From NCBI GenBank assembly GCA_031421935.1, contig JANOPQ010000148.1, positions 1 through 25,437 on the forward strand: a stretch of DNA of 25,437 nt, written 5' to 3'. Shown one piece after another: positions 7,101-14,658 of this stretch. The notes beneath the pieces were generated by a model. It did no database searches. It saw only the letters and a program-made list of their open reading frames with translations, and had not been told where the DNA came from. The position numbers and the translations under genes were made by a program. Position 1 is the first letter of the stretch. Every line of letters starts with the position of its first letter. This DNA is from JAJTFW01 sp031421935 (GTDB lineage: Bacteria > Bacteroidota > Bacteroidia > AKYH767-A > OLB10).

Positions 7101-8180
7101 TCGGTCACCTCTGTACATCGCTCCACCCACATGTTGTTTTATTGAACCGGTAGCACTATCGAAAACATTTACTCTCCCTAAGTAATTTAATACTCCAAGG
7201 AAAGCGAATACCATCGCTTCCTTAAAATTGACAAGTTCCTTTTCGGGTACTTGCAAATTTTTATTGCTAACCTCGTTCATTCTTTCGAGTAAGAATTGAT
7301 GAAAAGCTCCTCCGCCAGTCACTAAGATTCTTCCATCTGAAGGGATAGATAAAAAAGCATTTTTATGTTGATGGGCGATGTGCTCTACAACAGTTCTACT
7401 TAAATCTTCTACTTTTCCTTCTTTAAGATGGATGCTAAACTCCTTTTCATACCATTCTCGTCCTAATGATTTTGCTCCTTTCTGCAGATAAAAGGGGAGT
7501 GCATTTAATCGATTTAATAATTCAGGAATAACACTTCCCGATCGAGCTAAAATACCATCTTCATCAAATGGTTTACCCACACTTTGTGCAAGTTCATTGA
7601 GCGCCATATTCACTGGACAAATATCATAGGCCACTCTCCGCCCATCTTCCGAAACCATGGAAATATTAGCGATGCCTCCCAAGTTTAAACAAGCAGCATA
7701 ATCTGAAAATAAGTAGTGATCACCCACTGGAACTAAAGGTGCACCTTGTCCACCTAATGCCACATCTTTACTCCTAAAATCGCAGATGGTATTGATTCCA
7801 GTTATAGCAGAAATATGAGCGCCAGAACCAATTTGAGTTGTGAAATTCTTTTCAGGTTGATGAAATAAGGTGTGTCCATGAGAAGCAATCAGATCGGGGT
7901 GGAGATTATTTTTTTCAATAAAATTTTTAATAAGATCCCCGTAATAGCGACCTAGATCAGCATCTACTTCAAAGATTTGTGGAGCAGATTGCAGATGTAA
8001 ACTTCTTAAAACCTCCAGCCATTCGTCTGTATAAGAGTAGGTTTCAGTGGCTTCTGTGGTAAAAGACCATATTTCATCTACCAAAGAAAAAGTGCAAAAA
8101 GCTAAATCGACACCATCCAAAGAGGTGCCCGACATGAGTCCAACGGCCTTGATTACAGGTGATTTTTCGTTTGTTAACAT
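7095..8180 (-). CDS. anmK: Anhydro-N-acetylmuramic acid kinase
   Basis: AnmK phosphorylates and opens 1,6-anhydro-MurNAc to give MurNAc-6-phosphate in peptidoglycan recycling. The 361 residues show the expected ATPase-fold motifs: GLMSGTSLDGVD at 14-25 (phosphate loop and catalytic Asp), SHGHTLFHQP near 110, GGQGAPLVPVGDHYLF near 160, NLGGIAN near 178 and VTGGGAFHQFLLERM near 299. Length matches the family, and no key residue is missing. A CCTTTG resembling the -7 element ends 4 bases before the ATG. murF, another wall gene, lies 4.5 kb away on the same strand but in a separate unit. Confidence 0.95.
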   Translation of the reverse strand: MLTNEKSPVIKAVGLMSGTSLDGVDLAFCTFSLVDEIWSFTTEATETYSYTDEWLEVLRSLHLQSAPQIFEVDADLGRYYGDLIKNFIEKNNLHPDLIASHGHTLFHQPEKNFTTQIGSGAHISAITGINTICDFRSKDVALGGQGAPLVPVGDHYLFSDYAACLNLGGIANISMVSEDGRRVAYDICPVNMALNELAQSVGKPFDEDGILARSGSVIPELLNRLNALPFYLQKGAKSLGREWYEKEFSIHLKEGKVEDLSRTVVEHIAHQHKNAFLSIPSDGRILVTGGGAFHQFLLERMNEVSNKNLQVPEKELVNFKEAMVFAFLGVLNYLGRVNVFDSATGSIKQHVGGAMYRGDRL

Positions 8181-8184
8181 AATG

Positions 8185-8192
8185 CAAAGGAA
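8185..8192 (-). promoter_or_regulatory. Possible anmK promoter -7 element
   Basis: TTCCTTTG differs by one base from TAnnTTTG and is followed by CATT and the ATG, giving the same 4-base spacing as rsgA. Because of the mismatch the call is weak. Confidence 0.3.
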
Positions 8193-8231
8193 AATATTCT
8201 TTTAGACAATGGATATAGACGGTGAAAGGTT

Positions 8232-8239
8232 TATTTTTG
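8232..8239 (+). promoter_or_regulatory. Promoter -7 element of the acyl-CoA dehydrogenase gene
   Basis: TATTTTTG matches TAnnTTTG and ends 19 bases before the ATG at 8259. No upstream TTG at the usual distance. Confidence 0.4.
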
Positions 8240-8258
8240 ACCTTCAATATTAGACATT

Positions 8259-9398
8259 ATGCTATTTCAATTGAGTGAAGAACATTTAATGATTCAACAA
8301 GCTGCTCGTGATTTCGCGCAGCAAGAATTATTACCCGGAGTTATAGAACGTGATGAGAACCAGAAGTTCCCAGCCGAACAAGTCAAGCGTTTAGGCGAGT
8401 TGGGCTTTTTAGGAATGATGGTAGATCCCAAATATGGTGGAGGTGGTTTAGATGCTATTTCGTATGTATTGGCGATGGAAGAAATTTCCAAAATTGATGC
8501 TTCCGTGTCGGTGGTGATGTCGGTGAACAATAGTTTAGTTTGTTGGGGCCTCGAGACCTTTGGATCAGAAGCTCAAAAGCAAAAGTATTTAGTGCCATTG
8601 GCAAAAGGTGAAATTATTGGTGCATTCTGTTTGAGTGAGCCAGAGGCTGGATCAGATGCAACTTCTCAGCGTACCACTGCCGAAGATAAGGGCGATTATT
8701 ATTTATTGAATGGAACCAAGAACTGGATTACCAATGGAAGTACTGCTTCTGTTTATTTGGTGATGGCACAAACCGATGTAGCCAAAGGTCACAAAGGAAT
8801 TAATTGTTTGATTGTAGAAAAAGGAGCGGCTGGATTTACGATTGGACTCAAAGAAAATAAATTAGGAATCCGCGGATCGGATACACATTCTTTGATGTTT
8901 CAAGATGTGAAAGTGCCCAAGGAAAATAGAGTTGGGGAAGATGGATTCGGATTTAAGTTCGCCATGAAAACGTTGACTGGTGGTCGAATTGGTATTGCAG
9001 CGCAAGCTTTAGGAATTGCAAGTGGCGCCTATGAGTTAGCGTTGAAATATTCAAAAGAAAGAAAAGCATTTGGCAAAGAAATTTGTAATCATCAAGCGAT
9101 TCAGTTTAAGTTGGCGGATATGGCTACGGAGATTGAAGCCGCTCGATTACTTTGCTTAAAGGCGGCTTGGTTGAAGGATACTGGACAAGATTATAACCAA
9201 GCCAGTTCCATGGCTAAATTATTTTCATCCGAAGTCGCGATGAAGACAGCTGTTGAAGCGGTACAGATTCATGGTGGTTATGGATTCGTAAAAGAATTCC
9301 ATGTTGAACGCTTAATGCGTGATGCGAAAATCACACAAATTTACGAGGGTACTTCTGAAGTGCAACGTATTGTTATTGCCCGTAGCGTACTCCAATAA
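8259..9398 (+). CDS. Acyl-CoA dehydrogenase, short-chain (butyryl-CoA) type
   Basis: A cytoplasmic FAD enzyme that introduces the alpha-beta double bond in acyl-CoA during fatty-acid or branched-chain acid breakdown. All 379 residues align in pattern with the SCAD branch: an alpha-helical start (FQLSEEHLMIQQAARDFA), the FAD-binding CLSEPEAGSDA near 125 and NWITNG near 155, the helix GGRIGIAAQALGIA, the second signature GGYGFVKEFHVERLMRDAK near 340, and the catalytic base Glu363 in IYEGTSE. The exact chain-length preference cannot be read from the sequence. The polysaccharide export lipoprotein starts 7 bases after its stop, so the two may share a transcript, though no functional link is apparent. 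Confidence 0.95.
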   Translation: MLFQLSEEHLMIQQAARDFAQQELLPGVIERDENQKFPAEQVKRLGELGFLGMMVDPKYGGGGLDAISYVLAMEEISKIDASVSVVMSVNNSLVCWGLETFGSEAQKQKYLVPLAKGEIIGAFCLSEPEAGSDATSQRTTAEDKGDYYLLNGTKNWITNGSTASVYLVMAQTDVAKGHKGINCLIVEKGAAGFTIGLKENKLGIRGSDTHSLMFQDVKVPKENRVGEDGFGFKFAMKTLTGGRIGIAAQALGIASGAYELALKYSKERKAFGKEICNHQAIQFKLADMATEIEAARLLCLKAAWLKDTGQDYNQASSMAKLFSSEVAMKTAVEAVQIHGGYGFVKEFHVERLMRDAKITQIYEGTSEVQRIVIARSVLQ

Positions 9399-9405
9399 AA
9401 AAACT

Positions 9406-10167
9406 ATGACCGTTCTGAAAAGATTAGTACTTGGCCTTCTTCTTCTGTTTCTTGTGCAATCATGTACTCCGCAAAAAAAATTAGTTTATATGCAGGGGGA
9501 TGCTAATATTTGGACGGACACAACCACTTTTGAAATGTATCTTTTTCCAGGAGATATCTTATCGGTGCAGCTCTTTACTATTAATCAGGAAGCATTTCCT
9601 GGTATCGCGAATTCGTCAGTTATAGGAGAAGGAAATGACACTCGAAATGCTTATGAAAAGGGATTTGTAGTGGATCAAAGAGGTAACTTAACGTTGCCCT
9701 ATATTGGAACCATGCTTGTGGCAGGATTATCATTAGATGATGCTCATGATACGATTAATAATCGTTTCAAAAAGTTTATTGACGACCCTGTAGTTGTTTT
9801 GAAAAAGTTAAGTTTTAAAGTTTCCGTTTTAGGTGAGGTAAACAAACCTGGATTGTATTACGTTCCCAACGAGCAATTAACCTTGTTGGAAGCCTTAGCG
9901 ATGGCCAGTGATTTAAATAATTTCGGAGATAGAACTAAATTGAAAATTCTACGTAAAACCTCAAACGGCACCATTGAAATCAACGTGGATTTAACTCAGA
10001 AAGAATCGTTCACTGGACAAACGAAGTATATTCATCCTGATGATGTAATTTATGTACCTCCTACGCGTAAGAAAGCCTTTACAGCAGTTTCTCCTGCCGC
10101 GGCAATCTTTACATCGTTATTGACTTCTATGGCTTTAATTATTACGGCATATTTCCGATCCCAATGA
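9406..10167 (+). CDS. Polysaccharide export outer-membrane lipoprotein (Wza-like)
   Basis: Forms or gates the outer-membrane channel for capsule or exopolysaccharide. The ATG at 9406 is chosen because it gives a clean lipoprotein signal (MTVLKRLVLG, a hydrophobic core, then VQSC with Cys20), 253 residues in all. An in-frame ATG further upstream would lie inside the preceding gene. The Poly_export domain follows (YLFPGDILSVQLFT; then VDQRGNLTLPYIGTMLVAG), and then an SLBB-like domain (FKVSVLGEVNKPGLYYVPNE). The C-terminus ends with a hydrophobic segment, IFTSLLTSMALIITAYF, which could cross a membrane as the C-terminal helix of Wza does. Its stop overlaps the ATG of the kinase gene by 4 bases (ATGA), so translation is probably coupled. 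Confidence 0.9.
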   Translation: MTVLKRLVLGLLLLFLVQSCTPQKKLVYMQGDANIWTDTTTFEMYLFPGDILSVQLFTINQEAFPGIANSSVIGEGNDTRNAYEKGFVVDQRGNLTLPYIGTMLVAGLSLDDAHDTINNRFKKFIDDPVVVLKKLSFKVSVLGEVNKPGLYYVPNEQLTLLEALAMASDLNNFGDRTKLKILRKTSNGTIEINVDLTQKESFTGQTKYIHPDDVIYVPPTRKKAFTAVSPAAAIFTSLLTSMALIITAYFRSQ

Positions 10168-12548
10168 ACCCTCTGAAAAAAAATAATCAACAGGAAGATG
10201 AATTTCAAATTCTAAATGTATTTCGTGATATTTTACGAAAGTGGCATTATTTTTTAATTGCTGGATTAATATTTACGGGACTCGCTCTGCTCTATGTTCG
10301 GTTTACCTTGCCCGTCTACCAGGCTTCTTCTAGTATCTTAATTGATGATGAGCAATCATCTCCTGCAAATGTTTCCGATTTGTTATCCAGTGATTTGTTT
10401 GGGACCAATTTAAATTTACCTACTGAGATTGGTATTCTTCGATCACGAACTGTAATTCAGGAGACTATAAAACGATTAAATTTAGAAGTTCAATATTGGT
10501 CAACTACTAATTTTCCAACACAACCCTTATATCCTAAATCACCCATTAAAGTGGAGGTGGATACTTTTATTCGTGAGTATAAAGACTTACCATTTAGTGT
10601 CACCGTACTGGATTCAAACAATTTTAATTTAGAAGTGGAGTATGACGGTGATAAGCTTCCTGCTTTTTATTTAAATCAAAAGTTTGCATTTGGTCAAGAT
10701 ATTAAAACCAACCATTTTAAATTTAGATTACAGAAAGGAAATTTCGTTAGTCCTGTAATTGGTGGTACCTACGAATTTAAAGTTCGCTCAGCAAATAAGT
10801 TAATTGCAGAGATGCTGGAGAACCTTACTGCTGAACCACTCGATAAGGATGCGAATATTGTACGCCTAACCTATATGGATGTAATTCCAGTTCGTGCATT
10901 GGATATCTTAAATGAAGTTGGAAAAGTTTATATTGATTTAGATATTCAGGATAAAGCAGAAGTAGCTTCTCTTACTTTAAAGTTTGTGGATGAGCAATTG
11001 AATAATACCGGATCTATGCTGAGTACGAATGAGCAGGAGATGCAGGCTTTTAAAGAAAAAAATAAAACTGTCGATTTAAGTGAAGAGTCGAAAGCCGTTT
11101 TGCAAAAATTAAATGTACTGGACCTCGACCGCGTAAAAAACAATATTGAAATTACTTCTTTACAAAATCTTTTTAATTACTTAACAACCAACGATGATAT
11201 TACCAATTTAGCTCCTACAAGTCTTGGAATCCCCGACCCTTTATTAGTAGAGTTAATAACGAATCTTCAGGCTTTACAAGCGAAGAGAAAGAGTGTTTCT
11301 TTTGGTGTAAAGAATGATGCTCCCGCAGTTAGAGTATTGGATCAGCAGATTTCTGAAAACCGATCTGCATTAATTGAAAATGTGAGGTCGATTCAAAAAC
11401 GATTGGTTGTTACCCGCGATGCTTTAAACATCCAGCTGGATAAATACGAAGGCAGTATTAAGCAGGTCCCAGAAATGGAGCGAGAGTTGTTGGGCATAAA
11501 GCGAAATTTTGAAGTCAACCAAAATATTTACACCTACCTACTTCAGAAAAAAGCAGAGACAAGTATTGCAAAGGCAACCGCTGTTTCTGATAACAAAATA
11601 TTGGATACCTCTGCTTTGGCTGATGAACCCGTAGAGCCAAATAAAAAGATAATGGTAGCGGTCATTTTACTATTAACAATTATTATTCCTACCACCATTA
11701 TCACTACAAAAAGTTTACTTCGCAATACGGTTTTGAATCGTGATGATATAGGCATTCATACTGAAGTTCCTGTCATTGGAGTCGTAGGTCATTCAGAAGA
11801 GAATTTGAATTTAGTCGTCTCCAATCGACCAAAGTCAGCCATCGCGGAAGCATTTAGAACGATTCGAACCAATTTGCAATACTACGGTCAGGGTGAAGGA
11901 TGCAAAACGATATTGATAACTTCTTCCGTGGGGGGAGAAGGAAAATCATTCATCACTCTGAATCTAGCAGGCATCATCGCCATGCAACAGCAGAAAGTGG
12001 TGGTGTTAGGATTGGATTTGCGAAAGCCAAAACTTTTCCATGACTTTGGATGGAAGAATGATATGGGTGCTTCTAACTATTTAGTAGGTGCACATACGTT
12101 AGATCAAGTCATTCGTAAAACAGAGAATCCTTTTTTAGATATTATCATTTCAGGTCCAACCCCACCTAATCCAGCAGAGTTACTTTCAAAACCATTGATG
12201 GGACAGATGCTGGCAGAATTAAAAAAACGTTATGATTTCATCGTTATTGATACTCCACCCATCGGCGTAGTTTCTGATGCATTTATTTTATTGAATCAGT
12301 CGGATGTTAATCTATATGTGGTTAGACAAGGCTATTCAAGATTAGAATTTTTGAAAACATTGGATGATCTCTATACCGATGGAAAAATTCCAAATGCATC
12401 GATTGTATTAAACGATTCAGATTTTTCTACAGGTTCTGGCTACGGACATCATTATGGATATCTTGACGGGAATGCAGGGTACTATGACGAAAGAGAAGAA
12501 GCAGAAGCGAAGAAGAGAGCGGGGTGGCGAAGGTGGTTACCGTTTTAA
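10164..12548 (+). CDS. Wzc-like polysaccharide co-polymerase / tyrosine autokinase
   Basis: An inner-membrane protein that works with the Wza-like channel to control polymer length and export. Of its 794 residues, the N-terminus is a Wzz-type chain-length domain with membrane helices at about 29-48 and 497-515 and a large periplasmic region with predicted coiled-coil between them (about 280-480). The C-terminal cytoplasmic BY-kinase has Walker A SSVGGEGKS near 587-595, Walker A' LGLDLRKPKLF near 615 and Walker B FIVIDTPP near 692. The last 40 residues hold a tyrosine cluster at 760, 764, 766, 773 and 774, the expected autophosphorylation sites. No glycosyltransferase, flippase or phosphatase gene adjoins it, so the rest of the pathway is elsewhere. 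Confidence 0.93.
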   Translation: MNPLKKNNQQEDEFQILNVFRDILRKWHYFLIAGLIFTGLALLYVRFTLPVYQASSSILIDDEQSSPANVSDLLSSDLFGTNLNLPTEIGILRSRTVIQETIKRLNLEVQYWSTTNFPTQPLYPKSPIKVEVDTFIREYKDLPFSVTVLDSNNFNLEVEYDGDKLPAFYLNQKFAFGQDIKTNHFKFRLQKGNFVSPVIGGTYEFKVRSANKLIAEMLENLTAEPLDKDANIVRLTYMDVIPVRALDILNEVGKVYIDLDIQDKAEVASLTLKFVDEQLNNTGSMLSTNEQEMQAFKEKNKTVDLSEESKAVLQKLNVLDLDRVKNNIEITSLQNLFNYLTTNDDITNLAPTSLGIPDPLLVELITNLQALQAKRKSVSFGVKNDAPAVRVLDQQISENRSALIENVRSIQKRLVVTRDALNIQLDKYEGSIKQVPEMERELLGIKRNFEVNQNIYTYLLQKKAETSIAKATAVSDNKILDTSALADEPVEPNKKIMVAVILLLTIIIPTTIITTKSLLRNTVLNRDDIGIHTEVPVIGVVGHSEENLNLVVSNRPKSAIAEAFRTIRTNLQYYGQGEGCKTILITSSVGGEGKSFITLNLAGIIAMQQQKVVVLGLDLRKPKLFHDFGWKNDMGASNYLVGAHTLDQVIRKTENPFLDIIISGPTPPNPAELLSKPLMGQMLAELKKRYDFIVIDTPPIGVVSDAFILLNQSDVNLYVVRQGYSRLEFLKTLDDLYTDGKIPNASIVLNDSDFSTGSGYGHHYGYLDGNAGYYDEREEAEAKKRAGWRRWLPF

Positions 12549-12559
12549 GGAATTGGTGA

Positions 12560-12577
12560 TCCCGATAGCTATCGGGA
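12560..12577. repeat. 18-bp perfect palindrome TCCCGATAGCTATCGGGA
   Basis: A perfect dyad 12 bases after the stop of the Wzc-like gene, set inside degenerate 8-base TTGGTGAA units (12551-12600). Half-copies or variants occur at 14197-14205 and inside the TPR gene at 18496-18513, so it belongs to a dispersed family. In RNA it could form a 3' hairpin, but no T run follows it, so a terminator role is doubtful. Confidence 0.8.
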
Positions 12578-12717
12578 GGTGAGTTGGTGAATTGGTTTGC
12601 GAGGCCATGGAATGTTCAATGTGAGATCAAACCATTTTCAAATCAACTCATCTTCATCGCGAGGTTTCGCGGTCAATTTCCTACATTTTCAAATCTTCAA
12701 ATCGGAAAATTTTCAAA

Positions 12718-14010
12718 TTAAAAAGCTTCCAACAATTTCTCCATCTGTGATCCTCTCGAACCTTTGATTAAAATACTTCCCGAAGTAGGTTTATTTTCTT
12801 TTAACCATTCCATGCATTGCTGTGAGGATTCAAAATGCAGACTCTTGATTTTTTTTGAAGGTGCTTCGAAAAGCTTTCCAACTAAAAGTAAGGTCGCTTC
12901 AGATAGTTCTGCTGCTTCTTCCGCCACTTTTAAATGTTCATCGGCGGATTCATTTCCTAACTCTAACATTTCTCCTAAGGCTACAATCTTACTTCCCCTA
13001 AAATGTTTTTTGAAATTATCTAAAGCCGCTTTCATGCTACTTGGATTCGCATTGTATGCATCTTGTACAATAGTCAATTGATCTTTCTTGATAATTTGTG
13101 ATCGTTGATTATCGGGAATATAATTTTCAATGGCTTCTTTAATGTCGTGCGGATCTACGCCAAAATGTGCACCGATCGCCACAGCACACATGATGTTTTG
13201 GAAATTGTAATCGCCTGTGAATTTTGTTTTGATGTTTAATTCAAAAGGATGCGTTATTTCCACTTCCAAATTCGTAGTCAGACTTGGTACAATTCCACCT
13301 CTGTATTGCGCTTGCGTGCTTTCACCATAAGTAACAATGCTATCATATCCGCGAAGTTGTTCACGCAGTATCGTATTGTCGAGATGAACAAAGATGAGTC
13401 CACCGGCACTTCTTAAATAATCATACATTTCACCTTTCCCTTTCTTCACCCCTTCTATACCACCAAATCCTTCGAGGTGTGCCTTTCCAATGTTGGTAAT
13501 CAATCCATAATCAGGTTGAGCTATTTGACAGAGTTCAGCAATTTCTTTTTGATGATTAGCGCCCATCTCCACAATGGCAAAATCGTGTTCATCGCTCAAA
13601 CGCAACAACGTTAACGGTAGACCAATATGATTATTCAAATTTCCGATGGTAGCAATTGCTTCAAAATCTTTTTTCAAAACAGCGTGACATAATTCCTTCG
13701 TTGTGGTTTTTCCGTTGCTGCCAGTGATGGCGAGCACATGAATATCGAGCACTTGTCGGTGATACGTGGCCAAATCCTGTAAGCTCTTCAACACATTTTC
13801 AACACGAAGGAGTCGAGGGTCGTTTCCTACATTTTCATCTACAACGGCATAAGATGCTCCATTCTCCAAAGCTTGCATCGCAAACAAATTCCCATTGTAA
13901 CTAGGACCTTTCAGCGCGAAGAAAATACATTCCAAAGGAAGGTTGCGTGTATCGGTTGATACCAATTGACTCTCGAGAAAATATTTATAAAGTTGCTCTG
14001 TGTTCACCAT
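12718..14010 (-). CDS. murF: UDP-MurNAc-tripeptide--D-alanyl-D-alanine ligase
   Basis: MurF adds D-Ala-D-Ala to the UDP-MurNAc tripeptide, the last cytoplasmic step of the peptidoglycan monomer. The 430-residue protein shows the Mur ligase order: an N-terminal UDP-binding domain with FFALKGPSYNG at 30-40, the ATP loop GSNGKTTTKE at 97-106, NLNNHIGLPLTLL at 124-136, the VEMGANH segment at 147-153, NIGKAHLEGFG near 173-183, and the C-terminal domain starting with DAYNANPSS and LGEMLELG. No residue looks missing. A near-match -7 element lies 4 bases before the ATG. The gene stands alone here, away from the usual division and cell wall cluster, which is common for murF in Bacteroidota. Confidence 0.96.
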   Translation of the reverse strand: MVNTEQLYKYFLESQLVSTDTRNLPLECIFFALKGPSYNGNLFAMQALENGASYAVVDENVGNDPRLLRVENVLKSLQDLATYHRQVLDIHVLAITGSNGKTTTKELCHAVLKKDFEAIATIGNLNNHIGLPLTLLRLSDEHDFAIVEMGANHQKEIAELCQIAQPDYGLITNIGKAHLEGFGGIEGVKKGKGEMYDYLRSAGGLIFVHLDNTILREQLRGYDSIVTYGESTQAQYRGGIVPSLTTNLEVEITHPFELNIKTKFTGDYNFQNIMCAVAIGAHFGVDPHDIKEAIENYIPDNQRSQIIKKDQLTIVQDAYNANPSSMKAALDNFKKHFRGSKIVALGEMLELGNESADEHLKVAEEAAELSEATLLLVGKLFEAPSKKIKSLHFESSQQCMEWLKENKPTSGSILIKGSRGSQMEKLLEAF

Positions 14011-14014
14011 CCCA

Positions 14015-14022
14015 CGAAAGTA
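14015..14022 (-). promoter_or_regulatory. Possible murF promoter -7 element
   Basis: TACTTTCG on the minus strand differs by one base from TAnnTTTG. It is followed by TGGG and the ATG at 14010, the same 4-base spacing as at rsgA and the DUF488 gene. No TTG at the usual distance. Confidence 0.35.
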
Positions 14023-14097
14023 AGGAAAAGGAATAAAATGACGCTTCGGATGGATGATGTTTTAAAAATAATGTTTACAGCTCCGGAAAATTGCAAG

Positions 14098-14121
14098 TTG
14101 GCAAGTTGGTAAATTGGTAAA
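14098..14121. repeat. 8-bp tandem repeat TTGGTAAA
   Basis: Three units, TTGGCAAG then TTGGTAAA twice, form the inverted-orientation counterpart of the array at 401-464. Confidence 0.7.
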
Positions 14122-14129
14122 TTGCTGCG

Positions 14130-14163
14130 CTCAGAAGTCTGTGCAACGCACTGTACTTCTGAG
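14130..14163. repeat. Hairpin repeat CTCAGAAGT / ACTTCTGAG
   Basis: A 9-base perfect inverted repeat (14130-14138 with 14155-14163) with a further GTGC/GCAC pair inside. A second short hairpin, TGCGA-AGCC-TCGCA, follows at 14168-14181, and a TCCCGATAG half-palindrome at 14197-14205. Confidence 0.7.
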
Positions 14164-14304
14164 GTGTTGCGAAGCCTCGCAATTGTAAATTTATGATCCC
14201 GATAGCCCTTTAGGGAGTTGGATGGGTAATTCTTCAGCCCAGAAATTTCGCTATAGTTTCGATTTTCGTGCTAATTCGCATTTCGTGTTCTGGGCAAGCA
14301 TTTC

Positions 14305-14442
14305 GCCCTTCGACAAGTTCAGTGCCCACAATCTGCGTATTCGTATATCAGCGTATTCGTATTTCGTATTGATTCGTAGTTCGTATCCTATGCCCTTCGG
14401 CAAGCTCAGGGCAAGCATTTCGCCCCTCGGCAAGCTCAGGGC
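14305..14442. repeat. Three copies of GCCCTTCGGCAAGCTCAGGGC
   Basis: Copies lie at 14305-14325 (3 differences), 14392-14412 and 14422-14442 (1 difference). The last two are part of a 30-base direct tandem duplication (14392-14421 and 14422-14451). Each copy has GCCC/GGGC-type ends that can pair. The sequence belongs to the CTTCGACAAGCTCAG class of short palindromic intergenic repeats that I know from many bacterial genomes. Confidence 0.85.
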
Positions 14443-14592
14443 AAGCATCGCGACGCATCTTTAGCATTTCGCAATTTTCGCATTTCGTGCCTGCCTGCCG
14501 AAGCTTTAGCTTAGGTAGGTTAATTCGCATTTCGCGTATTCGTATATCTGCGAATTCGTAATTCGTACATTCGTATTGATTCGTAATTCGTA
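14335..14592. repeat. Two imperfect TTCGTA-rich repeat blocks
   Basis: GCGTATTCGTATATC occurs identically at 14335-14349 and 14534-14548. Each copy leads into further TTCGTA/TTCGCA units with a shared TATTGATTCGTA. Block one is 14335-14385 and block two is 14534-14592. Confidence 0.75.
14490..14519. repeat. 30-bp hairpin repeat CCTGCCT...AGGTAGG
   Basis: The ends CCTGCCT and AGGTAGG pair over 7 positions with one G-T wobble, and an inner AAGCT-TT-AGCTT adds five pairs. It looks like a separate mobile-type palindrome family. Confidence 0.65.
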
Positions 14593-14601
14593 ACCTTTTT
14601 T

Positions 14602-14634
14602 AAAAAAAAGAGCCACCCCTTCCGGAGCAGCTCT
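14602..14634 (-). terminator. Intrinsic terminator of groS-groL
   Basis: Read on the minus strand: AGAGC, TG, CTCC, then a GGAA tetraloop (GNRA type), GGGG, TG, GCTCT and an 8-base T run. The tandem TG/TG pairs as wobbles, so the stem is effectively 11 pairs. It starts 24 bases after the groL stop. Confidence 0.92.
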
Positions 14635-14658
14635 CTATACATTCTTTGAAATTTAATT

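Larger units (their letters stand above)
14011..14658. other. Gene-free repeat-rich region between murF and groL
   Basis: This is the longest stretch without a gene (648 bases). It contains the upstream region of murF, 8-base TTGGTAAA units, several hairpin-forming repeats, two blocks of TTCGTA-type repeats, and finally the groL terminator. Open frames here (for example 14222-14464 on the plus strand and 14251-14530 on the minus strand) consist only of repeat translation, such as PELAEG and ALSLPKG peptides, and are not accepted as genes. Confidence 0.85.

Noticed and set aside
14222..14530. Overlapping open frames of 60-80 codons on both strands in the murF-groL gap
   Set aside because: Their peptides are translations of the GCCCTTCGGCAAGCTCAGGGC and TTCGTA repeats, with no start signals and no protein-like composition.
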